Assembly (NCBI GenBank): GCA_903906425.1
Contig: CAIVKH010000009.1
Coordinates: 1 to 44,934, forward strand
Direction: 5' to 3'
DNA length: 44,934 nt
Source: an uncultured bacterium
GTDB taxonomy: Bacteria > Verrucomicrobiota > Kiritimatiellia > CAIVKH01
The notes under the pieces are model-generated. The model searched no databases, was not told where the DNA came from, and worked only from the letters and a program-made list of their open reading frames with translations. Position numbers and translations under genes: made by a program. Of this stretch, positions 34,448-41,936 are shown piece after piece. Every line of letters starts with the position of its first letter. Positions within the stretch are counted from its first letter, which is position 1.

Positions 34448-34542
34448 GGGAAGTGTCCACCAATGTAGCGTATATAGTCCGTGAGTACATCGTGTTGCAT
34501 AAAACAAGGCCGGGATTGCCTGATTGGATGGGGGGCGCATGA
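33967..34542 (+). CDS. Possible basic heptapeptide-repeat protein encoded by the 21-bp array
   Basis: A 191-residue reading with about 20 heptapeptides rich in S, R, K, W and H, such as 'RASSRLWKRSS' and 'TSSHVRR'. GAGG at 33956-33959 lies 7 nt before ATG 33967, and its TGA overlaps the ATG of the next gene (34539-34542), both signs of a real gene. Against this, another forward frame is also open over the array and encodes an acidic, amphipathic heptad series ('SMEEVLASCEEVIACEEDV'), and the reverse strand is open as well. If real, the product would be a very basic protein, perhaps nucleic-acid binding. No known family is recognised. Confidence 0.4.
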   Translation: MMSSDAWRASSRFGMTSSHVGRASSRLWKRSSRPVMTSSHVRRASSRLWKSSSHVAVASSGHWKRSSGGWRTPSEGWVMSSHVGRASSRLWKRSSRPAKRSSHVRRMSSRRWKRSSHRWRKSPEQWKTSSDRWKTSSGHWKTSSSHRETSSSRWKTCLFSREVSTNVAYIVREYIVLHKTRPGLPDWMGGA

Positions 34543-37500
34543 ACCGGACCACCCCCCAGTCGCCGCGGGTCGTCACCCTTGCGCTGTTTTACCTCGCGAT
34601 GGCGTTCGTCTTCGCCGGGGAACTGCTGGTGCCGGGCCGCAGCCTGTTCCGGTGGGACACGCTGATCTATACGTGGCCGATGGTGCAGGAGGCGCGCGCG
34701 CAAATTCTCGCCGGGCACTGGCCGTTCTGGGCCTCGTCGTTTTGCTGCGGCACGCCGCTGCTCGAAAACATCAACGCCGGCGTGTTCTATCCGATGAAGC
34801 TGCTCGTCTATTTCCTGCCGCTCAAATTCGGCTACCAGCTTTTCCTCTTCGTCCACGTCTGGCTCACGTTTCTTTTCATGCACCTGTTTTTGCAGCGCGG
34901 CCTGAAGCTGCGCCCGCTCGCCGCCGTCATCGGCGCGCTCGCCTTCGGCGCGTCCGGCTACATGCGCTCGATGTGGGACACCCACAACTTTTATCCACTG
35001 CCGTGGATTCCGCTCGCGCTGTGGATCGCCGTCGCCGACACGACCGCGCGCCGCCGCATCCTCGCGATGGCCGGCTGCTTCGTGATGCTGATTTATGGCG
35101 GCGATCTGGAACAGGCGATCCTGACCGTGCCTGCGATCATGTTGCTGGTTCTGTTCCGAAGAAATTCAACCACAGATTTCGCAGATGGCACAGACGTGCA
35201 GATCGGCTCCTCGCCGAAATCTTCCAAGTTCATATCTGTGTTCTCTGTGTCATCTGTGGTTCTTCTCGGGATTCTTCTCGGCCTTTTGTTGTCCGCGCCG
35301 CAGTTGCTTCCTGCGTGGGACTGGTCGCAATATTCCTATCGCGCCGCCGGGATGCCGTTGGCCGAGGCCGCCGAACGCTCGTTCCATCCCGCGCGCTTGA
35401 TCGAGCTGATCATTCCGCATTTTTACGGCACACGCGACGGCTGGTTCGGCGATCACCTTGCATTCGGCGAAAAGAAATCGCCGTGGTGTTCCTCCTTCCA
35501 CATCGGCCTCGTCCCGTTTTTGCTGGCGATGTTCGCGATTGTGGCCGCGCTCTCAGAGCGCCTCCGAAAGAAAACCGCGCTCGCAGAGCACGGCCACATC
35601 CTGTGGGCGCTTGCGCTTTTTATCGGCGGCGTGATTCTCGCCATCGGCGGATTCTTCCCATCGTTCTTCAAATTCTGGCAATCGCTCCCGCTCGTCGGCA
35701 GTTTCCGCTATCCCGAAAAATATCTGCTCTGGGCCACGCTCGGCCTCGCCGCGCTCGCCGCCTTCGGCGCTGATTTCATTCTTGGTAGGGCGGCGTGGCT
35801 CACGCCGCCGCGGCGCGCTGAGCCAGCGCGCCCTACCTTCCGTTTTCCACGTCTCATGCTTTTCGCGCTGTGTTTCCTCTCCGTCCTGCTGCCGTGGTAC
35901 AAGGAACTGCCGACGACGAACAAATTCGATCCGCTCGAAACGCCGCAGCTCCTCATCCCGATCATCAACAGCGACGACCCGCAGGGCCGCATCTTCGTTG
36001 ATCCTGCCGTCAAGGAAGTCCCGCTGCCGCCATATTTCGCCTCGCTCCGCCCGTCCGAAAAGCAGGCCATCTATTACCGCGAACATCTCGAATTCAACTC
36101 GCCGCGCCTCTGGGGCTGCCGCACCGCCGGCGGATTTTCGCCGGCGGAGTTTTCAAGTACAAAAACATTTCGCGAAAACATCACGGATGGCCCACAGCTC
36201 GATTCCTTCTGTCGTTACGTTGGAGTTAGATGGTTCGTATGCGCGAAGGAATTCAAAGTGCCGGACACGTGGGAAGCACACTGCGCCGCTTCGTGGGGAC
36301 AACGAGGCGACATCGCACTCCTTGAAAATTCCTATTTGTTTCGCGCCGAGCGGTCACAAGGCACGAATTCTGTGACTCGTTTTGAACCATTTTTGGAATA
36401 TGCCGGTGTTGCGAGCATATGGAATCCATATTCTGGATTTTGCCGGCTAGATTTCACACACAGGCAGAGTTTCAGCCTGTTTTTCGAAAGTCCGGCACGT
36501 GGATGGAAAGACGCAAGTCAAAAAGGAAGCGGACATTTCGATATATACTTTGGTCTGCCGACCCGCACCAATTGGTGGGCTGACATCCGATACAAAGGTG
36601 AACCTCGGACACTGGTTCCACAATCCGCCCGTATGCACTATTCGCCCGAACGATGGAATTGTTCAATGTTCATTGCGTTGGCCGGGCTGGTCGTCACGCT
36701 AGCGATTTTCATCGCCGGCCATTTTGCGAAGTGCACGGAACTTCCAGTGATTGGAAAGTGCTGTGAATCGATTCTTCCAATCATTGGAAGAGGGTGGCCC
36801 GCGCGCTCCGCGCGCGGGTTCGTCTTGCGTAGCGCGACGGCAACCTTGGTTTGCTGTCTCGCGTTTGTCGTCGTCAGTCTCGCGGCGCGGTCGCATTGGA
36901 GTTGCACGTTCGACGAGGGATTTCATCTGACGCGCGGGCTTGTGCTGCGGCATTTTCACGATGCGCGGCTGAGCTATTTCCATCCGCCGCTGCAAAATTC
37001 GCTGGGCGGATATTTCGCGGACCTGGCGTTCGGCGACCGGCTGAAATATCCGGTGACCGACACGCTGAAGCGCGGCGATGCGATCACGTATGCGGTGGAG
37101 TTCGCGAAGGCGAATGCGGATGTTTTCAACGAGGCGGTCCGCGCGTCTCGGTGGGCACCGATGATTTTTGCGCTGCTGCTGATTGCGGTCGGCGTTTGGT
37201 GGGCGAGGCAACTAGGTAGGGCGGTGTGGCCCACGCAGCCGCGGTTCGCTGGGCCAGCGAGCCCTACCTTGGCCGGCTGGCTCGCCGGCATCGGGCTGGC
37301 GCTGAATCCGACTTTGCTCGCGCACGGGAATCTGAACACAACGGACATGGGCGTGACGGCGCTGGCGGTTGCGGGAACGGCGCTGCTCTGGAAGGCAAAT
37401 CAGAGTCGCTCGCTGGTCGCGCTGCTAGTCGCGACGGCGGTTTTCGCGTTGGCGTCGGTGGCGAAATTTACGGGGCTGATCTGGCTCGGCGCAACGCTGC

Positions 37501-38492
37501 TGGTGGTCGTTCCACTTCTCGCGTGGCGGTGGAAACGCGCGCATCTCCTGGTTGTGATTCCCTTCGGTCTCGCAGCGTTCGCCGCGCTGCTGTTCTATTT
37601 TTACGGCTCACCGCACAGATTCTTTGAGGGCATGAGGGCGCAGACGAATCACGCGTTCGAAGGGCACAAGGCGTGGTTTCACGGAAAATCTTTCGAGCAG
37701 AGTTCGTGGTGGAATCTGCCGGCGGCCGTTTTCATCAAAGCTCCCGAAGTCTGGACGGTGGGGGTCGTGCTGGCCACATGCGTGTTCCTTGCCGCTTTGA
37801 TCAAAGAGGTCAGAGGTCAGAGGGCAGAGGTCAGAGATCAAAACCCGGGTTTCAGGTTTCAGGTTTCAGGTTTCTTGATCCCGTTTCTCCCGGCCCTCGT
37901 TTTCGCTTTACTGCTTTTCTTCGTGAACAAGATGGCGATCGGGGTGCGGCACGCGCTGCCGCTGATCGCGCTCGGAACAATTTTCGCGGCGGTGGGAATT
38001 GTCCGGATCGCGAGCGACCGCTGGCGGAAGATCGCGGCGGTAATTTTCGCGGGCGGAATGATTTTTTCGGCGGTGGTTTCGTTCCCGAATTTCATTGGAT
38101 ATTTTCCGGGCTGGGCCGGGGGCGTGCAGAACGGCTTCCGCTGGCTGGTGGACAGCAATTACGACTGGGGGCAGGGCCTCGACGAGCTGGAGGAAAACTG
38201 GGCGAAGCTGACGGAGGAAAACGGCGGCCAGCCGCCGAACCTGATCTATTTCGGTTTCGAGGACGCGCGGCTGACGCACAAGCTGCGGCTGGGGCCGGCG
38301 TCGTATTGCGGCTACATGGATGACCGTCCGCGGGTCGATCTGAACGAACGCCTCGACCGCTCGAAGGGCCTGCTGGTGGTCAGCATTTCCGCGCCGCCGC
38401 TGAAGCTATGCAATCTTGACTTTGAAGTACTCCGCAATGCGGAGTTCGTCCGCCGGATCGGCACGACGTTCGAGGTGTTCCGAATCAAGTGA
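34539..38492 (+). CDS. Giant membrane protein: YfhO-like half fused to a GT39-like half
   Basis: A 1317-residue multi-spanning protein. Residues 1-~730 resemble YfhO-type membrane proteins: 'GRSLFRWDTLIYTWPM', 'SSFCCGTPLLENINAGVFYP', many helices, then a large outer domain. Residues ~755-1317 resemble a separate PMT/GT39-like enzyme: 'SCTFDEGFHLTRGLVL' (acidic motif in the first loop), 'YFHPPLQNSLGGYFAD', further helices and 'VDSNYDWGQGLDELEE'. The junction (residues ~735-760) is encoded by a 15-bp palindrome pair and a GC hairpin, as if an intergenic region became coding. Four more repeat elements are in frame (35168, 35784, 37215, 37806). GGGGG lies just before ATG 34539. Sequencing error at the junction is possible. 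Confidence 0.82.
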   Translation: MNRTTPQSPRVVTLALFYLAMAFVFAGELLVPGRSLFRWDTLIYTWPMVQEARAQILAGHWPFWASSFCCGTPLLENINAGVFYPMKLLVYFLPLKFGYQLFLFVHVWLTFLFMHLFLQRGLKLRPLAAVIGALAFGASGYMRSMWDTHNFYPLPWIPLALWIAVADTTARRRILAMAGCFVMLIYGGDLEQAILTVPAIMLLVLFRRNSTTDFADGTDVQIGSSPKSSKFISVFSVSSVVLLGILLGLLLSAPQLLPAWDWSQYSYRAAGMPLAEAAERSFHPARLIELIIPHFYGTRDGWFGDHLAFGEKKSPWCSSFHIGLVPFLLAMFAIVAALSERLRKKTALAEHGHILWALALFIGGVILAIGGFFPSFFKFWQSLPLVGSFRYPEKYLLWATLGLAALAAFGADFILGRAAWLTPPRRAEPARPTFRFPRLMLFALCFLSVLLPWYKELPTTNKFDPLETPQLLIPIINSDDPQGRIFVDPAVKEVPLPPYFASLRPSEKQAIYYREHLEFNSPRLWGCRTAGGFSPAEFSSTKTFRENITDGPQLDSFCRYVGVRWFVCAKEFKVPDTWEAHCAASWGQRGDIALLENSYLFRAERSQGTNSVTRFEPFLEYAGVASIWNPYSGFCRLDFTHRQSFSLFFESPARGWKDASQKGSGHFDIYFGLPTRTNWWADIRYKGEPRTLVPQSARMHYSPERWNCSMFIALAGLVVTLAIFIAGHFAKCTELPVIGKCCESILPIIGRGWPARSARGFVLRSATATLVCCLAFVVVSLAARSHWSCTFDEGFHLTRGLVLRHFHDARLSYFHPPLQNSLGGYFADLAFGDRLKYPVTDTLKRGDAITYAVEFAKANADVFNEAVRASRWAPMIFALLLIAVGVWWARQLGRAVWPTQPRFAGPASPTLAGWLAGIGLALNPTLLAHGNLNTTDMGVTALAVAGTALLWKANQSRSLVALLVATAVFALASVAKFTGLIWLGATLLVVVPLLAWRWKRAHLLVVIPFGLAAFAALLFYFYGSPHRFFEGMRAQTNHAFEGHKAWFHGKSFEQSSWWNLPAAVFIKAPEVWTVGVVLATCVFLAALIKEVRGQRAEVRDQNPGFRFQVSGFLIPFLPALVFALLLFFVNKMAIGVRHALPLIALGTIFAAVGIVRIASDRWRKIAAVIFAGGMIFSAVVSFPNFIGYFPGWAGGVQNGFRWLVDSNYDWGQGLDELEENWAKLTEENGGQPPNLIYFGFEDARLTHKLRLGPASYCGYMDDRPRVDLNERLDRSKGLLVVSISAPPLKLCNLDFEVLRNAEFVRRIGTTFEVFRIK
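35168..35261. repeat. Dyad repeat AACCACAGAT...ATCTGTGGTT inside coding sequence
   Basis: AACCACAGAT at 35168-35177 is the exact inverse of ATCTGTGGTT at 35252-35261, with inner CACAGA and TCTGTG words. It encodes residues ~210-241 of the giant membrane protein, a hydrophilic insertion between two helices. Confidence 0.7.
35784..35837. repeat. 54-bp GGTAGGGC/GCCCTACC inverted repeat in frame
   Basis: The 19-bp arms (GGTAGGGCGGCGTGGCTCA and TGAGCCAGCGCGCCCTACC) pair with two changes. The element is exactly 18 codons, begins on a codon boundary and encodes 'GRAAWLTPPRRAEPARPT'. A second copy in the same frame is at 37215. Confidence 0.85.
36742..36789. repeat. Inverted palindrome pair inside coding sequence (48 bp)
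   Basis: TTCCAGTGATTGGAA at 36742-36756 and TTCCAATCATTGGAA at 36775-36789. The spacer is 18 bp instead of 17, making the element 48 bp, a multiple of three. A GC hairpin (CCCGCGCGC/GCGCGCGGG, 36798-36818) follows. Both are translated at the junction of the two protein halves. Confidence 0.93.
37215..37268. repeat. Second 54-bp GGTAGGGC/GCCCTACC inverted repeat in frame
   Basis: Same length, codon phase and orientation as the copy at 35784; it encodes 'GRAVWPTQPRFAGPASPT'. It lies in a loop between membrane helices of the second half of the protein. Confidence 0.85.
37806..37875. repeat. Two adjoining heptamer tracts inside coding sequence
   Basis: GAGGTCA-type units occupy 37806-37840 (five units: GAGGTCA, GAGGTCA, GAGGGCA, GAGGTCA, GAGATCA). 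GGTTTCA-type units occupy 37848-37875 (four units, the last GGTTTCT). They encode 'EVRGQRAEVRDQ' and 'FRFQVSGF' in a hydrophilic loop before a membrane helix. Confidence 0.85.
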
Positions 38493-38510
38493 CCCAGCCG
38501 CCATCGCGTT

Positions 38511-38557
38511 TTCCAATGATTGGAAATTCCGCGGGCGCAAGTTTCCAATCATTGGAA
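38511..38557. repeat. Inverted pair of 15-bp palindromes, 32-bp phased
   Basis: G-centre copy at 38511-38525 and C-centre copy at 38543-38557, both perfect, 18 bp after the stop of the giant membrane protein gene. Confidence 0.97.
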
Positions 38558-38612
38558 GTCCATCGTGGGCGGCCGCCGGGCCGACATCCGGTGGGCGGGG
38601 CGGACGAAGGGC

Positions 38613-38640
38613 ATGACAAAGCGCGGGGCGTCGGTATAGT
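38613..38640 (+). promoter_or_regulatory. Promoter of the gene at 38648, apparently leaderless
   Basis: ATGACA at 38613-38618 and TATAGT at 38635-38640, spacer 16 bp; the ATG is 7 nt after the -10 and there is no Shine-Dalgarno. Confidence 0.55.
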
Positions 38641-38647
38641 CGGCGGC

Positions 38648-39367
38648 ATGAAACGGAATTTTTCGATTTTGGTGGCGGCAGTTTTTGCGGTGGTTTGCAG
38701 GGCGGATACGCTGGAGCCGGCGGCGGGGCCGGCGGTGGACGGTTTTTTCCTCAGTTACGACAAGGGGAAATTCAATTTCATGAACCGGCAGCAGAAGACG
38801 GTTCATGAGGTTCCGAGCGGCGTCAAGAAGCTGACGCTGGACAAGCCGCTGAAGGCGGAGATCGAGTCGAAGACGAAGCGCGGCGACAAGGATCAGGTGC
38901 TGCTGAAGGGCTTCGAGCAGGGAAGTTTTCTGGTCGTGCGAAACGGCAAGGAGGAGAAAATTCCGCTGATGCTGATTTCGGTGCTGCGGGTGGATGCGAT
39001 GGCGAACAACCGTACGACGGACCAGCTCGGCGGCGGCGCCGACGTGATCAGCAAGGGCGAGGAGGTTGATCTGTCGAAGGCGGTGGAGCAGGGGAAGGTG
39101 ACGGTGGTGCAGTTTCATCTGCCGGGATGGATCGCGAGCGAGCGCGAAGGAAATTATCTGTCCGTGCTGCAGCGGCGCAACAAGGACAAAATGGATGTGA
39201 AGCGCGTGGTGGTGCCGGATGTTAGCGCGCCGGTGGCGAAGCAATATCAGATTGCGACGCTGCCGCAGTTTTGGTTCTACAATAAATCCGGCCAGTTCGT
39301 CACAAAGTTGACCGATCGTTTCACGGAGTCGGATATTGATGCGGCGCTGAAGAAGGCGTCGAAATAG
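38648..39367 (+). CDS. Secreted thioredoxin-fold protein lacking the CXXC site
   Basis: A 239-residue protein with a signal peptide ('FSILVAAVFAVVCRA'). Residues ~25-135 are unassigned ('FFLSYDKGKFNFMNRQQK'). Residues ~145-239 resemble a thioredoxin fold: 'KVTVVQFHLPGW' where the CXXC would normally sit, then 'YQIATLPQFWFYNKSGQFV' with the conserved cis-proline, then a final helix. With no cysteine pair it cannot be a disulfide oxidoreductase, so a binding role is more likely. The next gene starts at the base after its stop, so the two are coupled. Confidence 0.7.
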   Translation: MKRNFSILVAAVFAVVCRADTLEPAAGPAVDGFFLSYDKGKFNFMNRQQKTVHEVPSGVKKLTLDKPLKAEIESKTKRGDKDQVLLKGFEQGSFLVVRNGKEEKIPLMLISVLRVDAMANNRTTDQLGGGADVISKGEEVDLSKAVEQGKVTVVQFHLPGWIASEREGNYLSVLQRRNKDKMDVKRVVVPDVSAPVAKQYQIATLPQFWFYNKSGQFVTKLTDRFTESDIDAALKKASK

Positions 39368-40942
39368 GTGACGCGAGGGGCCGTCAGTTCCTTCATCGAG
39401 CGTCGCGGGGCGCTGGTTCTGTTTTTGCTGGCGCTGATTTTTCTTCTGCCGGGCAGCAACCTGTTGCCGCTGCTGGATCGCGATGAGCCGCGGTTCGCGC
39501 GCGCGACGGTGGAGATGATGCAGCGCGGCGAGTGGATCATTCCCTATTTCAATGACGAGTATCGGTTCGATAAGCCGGTGCTGACGTACTGGGTGATGCG
39601 CGCCGGTTATGCGATTTTCGGCGTGAACGAAATGGGCGCGCGGTTTCATTCGGTGATTTCCGCGGGCCTCCTGGCCGTCGTGATTTTTTTGATGGGCCGG
39701 CGGTGGCTCAATGCCCGCTCAGGATTCATTGCGGGTTTCGGGATGCTGACGTGCCTGCAAATGGCGATTCACGGGCGCAGCGCAGTGGCGGACATGCCGA
39801 TGGTTCTGTTTGTATGCCTCGCGATGTGGGCGATGGCGGAGATGCTCGGAATCAAGTCCCAAGCACCGGGCCCGGAGCTTCAGGCAGGCGGCTCCAATGG
39901 TGGACACGGGACATCGGAGACACGGCCTGGTACGCCATCGCAAAAATGGTTTTTTCTTTTCTACGTTTCGCTCGGCCTCGGTTTCCTGGCGAAGGGGCCG
40001 ATCGCGTTAATCGTGCCGCTGTTGACGGCGATTTTGTGGCGGTTTGTTTTCTGGCGGCGGCCCGCACCGTGGAAGAATCTGAATTTGCTTTTCGGAATTC
40101 CGATCACGCTGGCGATCATCGGCGCATGGGGAATTCCGGCGCTGGTCAGGACGCATGGTCTTTTCTGGAAGGTTGGCATGGGCGAGCATGTGATTGACCG
40201 CGGCATGAAAGCGTTCAATGGGCGGCTCCCCTTTCCGCTATATTATTGTTTTACGGCATTCCTGAGCCTGTTCCCATGGTGTTTCTTCGTCCGCGATGTG
40301 TGGCGTGTTGCGCGTGGGAAAGCAAAAGGCACGGACGAGACAACCGCATGCGCACCGGGGCGGACGGCGATGGATTCGTTCCTGATTTCGTGGTTTCTCG
40401 CGCCGGTGCTGGTGTTCTCGTTCTACGCCACGCAACTGCCGCATTACATCATGCCGGGTTTCCCGGCCTTCTTCCTCTTGCTGGTCCGCGCATGGAATTC
40501 AGGTGGGAAAACGCCGCGAAGTTTCCGTTTTCTGGCGTTCGCTGCGCCGTTGGTTTTCATTGCGTTGGTTTGCGTGGCAGGCAGCGTGCTTCGTCCGCGG
40601 ACGCCAGCCCTCCAGTTGCGGAGTTTTCTGGCGTCATGCCCGCCGGAAACTCAATGCGGTTTTTATCGTTTTCGCGAGCCGAGCATGGTTTTTTATTCTG
40701 ATCGCATGTTCAAACCGCTGGATTCCGTTTCGGATGCAAAAGATTTTCTTTCGCAGGCCGGACCCAGATTGCTGATCGTGGAGGAGGAGGCCCAGAAGAT
40801 TGCTGGAGGAAAAAAACAAGAGAGCTTTGCCAAAGAACTTGCGGTGATTCCCACCAACGGTCGTCTGTCGTCTGTTGCGAGGGGCATCAATGTGGCACAG
40901 GGAAAATACGTGTCGGTTCGGGCAATTTATCGGTCGCGATGA
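39368..40942 (+). CDS. ArnT/PMT-like glycosyltransferase (GT-C fold)
   Basis: A 524-residue inner-membrane protein with about ten helices. The first loop has 'LLDRDEPRFARATVEMM', the DE-containing catalytic signature of ArnT and related lipid-linked-sugar transferases, then 'YFNDEYRFDKPVLTYWVM'. It would transfer a sugar from a polyprenyl phosphate to an envelope acceptor on the periplasmic side. The start is GTG 39368, directly after the previous stop. A hydrophilic insertion at about residues 161-194 ('PGPELQAGGSNGGHGTSE') contains degenerate 7-bp repeats (39902-39922). It is not part of the usual family core. Confidence 0.88.
   Translation: MTRGAVSSFIERRGALVLFLLALIFLLPGSNLLPLLDRDEPRFARATVEMMQRGEWIIPYFNDEYRFDKPVLTYWVMRAGYAIFGVNEMGARFHSVISAGLLAVVIFLMGRRWLNARSGFIAGFGMLTCLQMAIHGRSAVADMPMVLFVCLAMWAMAEMLGIKSQAPGPELQAGGSNGGHGTSETRPGTPSQKWFFLFYVSLGLGFLAKGPIALIVPLLTAILWRFVFWRRPAPWKNLNLLFGIPITLAIIGAWGIPALVRTHGLFWKVGMGEHVIDRGMKAFNGRLPFPLYYCFTAFLSLFPWCFFVRDVWRVARGKAKGTDETTACAPGRTAMDSFLISWFLAPVLVFSFYATQLPHYIMPGFPAFFLLLVRAWNSGGKTPRSFRFLAFAAPLVFIALVCVAGSVLRPRTPALQLRSFLASCPPETQCGFYRFREPSMVFYSDRMFKPLDSVSDAKDFLSQAGPRLLIVEEEAQKIAGGKKQESFAKELAVIPTNGRLSSVARGINVAQGKYVSVRAIYRSR
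39902..39922. repeat. Degenerate 7-bp repeats in a coding insertion
   Basis: GGACACG, GGACATC and GGAGACA follow one another. The tract is short and less regular than the other heptamer tracts, but it also falls in a loop insertion of a membrane protein. Confidence 0.4.
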
Positions 40943-40944
40943 TT

Positions 40945-40991
40945 TTCCAATGATTGGAAACTTGCGCAGTCGTATTTTCCAATCATTGGAA
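40945..40991. repeat. Inverted pair of 15-bp palindromes, 32-bp phased; last copy in the window
   Basis: G-centre copy at 40945-40959 and C-centre copy at 40977-40991, both perfect, beginning 3 bp after the preceding stop. No further copy is seen to 44934. Confidence 0.97.
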
Positions 40992-41026
40992 GAATGAGGG
41001 CGGTGAATTCTTTCTGTTTTTTTCGT

Positions 41027-41056
41027 TTGACCTGATTTCGAGGCGGGGGGTATAGA
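41027..41056 (+). promoter_or_regulatory. Promoter of the exopolysaccharide locus
   Basis: TTGACC at 41027-41032 and TATAGA at 41051-41056 are 18 bp apart. The predicted transcript has a ~75-nt leader before ATG 41138, unlike the leaderless genes upstream. Confidence 0.6.
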
Positions 41057-41137
41057 GTGTCGCGTGATTTGAATTGGTTCTGTGCAGATTAAGAAAAAAG
41101 CCGGTTGTTCCGGCGAGTTTATGCGGAGGATTCCGAC

Positions 41138-41893
41138 ATGATACGCAAGTTGACGATGATCTTGATGAGTGCGTTGCTCGTGACAGGCCTTTGTGTTCAG
41201 GCGGCGGATAAAGGCAATGCTGGCTCCGGACCCAGCGCGCAGGACCCCAAAGCAAAGCTGGTCACGGAAGCTGACTTTGCGAAATGGCTCGTGAATGTGC
41301 TGGGCCTTTCACGCGCCTTGCCCGCATCGCCATCAGCGCAGGAGTGTTTTGCCGCACTCATGCAAAATGGAATTGCGCCGAAGCAAGGTTGGAAAGAAAA
41401 TGACGTCGTGACGATGGGCACGCTTGCGCGTGTGGTGACGCAGTCGCTGCACAGGCAGGCGGACGTCAAGAATCAGGAAGACGACAACTCAGGGATCCAA
41501 TTTTTGAAATCAATTGGAATCGAATTTGGGACCATTGGTCAGGCCATGGATACGCTCGGTCCCATCGATCCTGCATACGTCGGCGAAGCCGCCGTTGTTA
41601 CCACCGATCCGCTTAACAAAAAAGCGAAAATGAATCCGCAAGGCGAACAGCAGTTTGGCGCGGACCTGCAACCGGTATCGCCAACCATTGTTGTCGCGCC
41701 CGTCACCATAGAGCAAACTTTTCAACAGGCGGCAAACACCATCGTTTTGCCACCCCCAGCCATGACTTCAACCGGACCGGATATCGGCAAGATAATTGGA
41801 ATATGGCTCGCGTGGCGGTATCATTTCGGGCCGTCGCCAGGTCCCAATCCCGTCCAAGCTGGTGGCGCTCCTGTGTCGTCGGCATCCCACTGA
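41138..41893 (+). CDS. Secreted protein at the start of the exopolysaccharide locus
   Basis: A 251-residue protein with a signal peptide ('LTMILMSALLVTGLCVQAAD'). Residues ~35-110 ('LVTEADFAKWLVNVLGLSR', 'ENDVVTMGTLARVVTQSL') vaguely resemble an S-layer-homology-type helical unit. The rest is low in helix and ends in a proline-rich tail. I do not recognise the family. GGAGG at 41125-41129 lies 8 nt before ATG 41138. It precedes a beta-barrel gene with a near-identical ribosome-binding region (TTTATGCGGAGG versus TTTATACGGAGG), so the two are probably co-expressed. Confidence 0.8.
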   Translation: MIRKLTMILMSALLVTGLCVQAADKGNAGSGPSAQDPKAKLVTEADFAKWLVNVLGLSRALPASPSAQECFAALMQNGIAPKQGWKENDVVTMGTLARVVTQSLHRQADVKNQEDDNSGIQFLKSIGIEFGTIGQAMDTLGPIDPAYVGEAAVVTTDPLNKKAKMNPQGEQQFGADLQPVSPTIVVAPVTIEQTFQQAANTIVLPPPAMTSTGPDIGKIIGIWLAWRYHFGPSPGPNPVQAGGAPVSSASH

Positions 41894-41936
41894 AGCTGGA
41901 GATAAAATAGAATCGGCGTTTATACGGAGGTATCTC

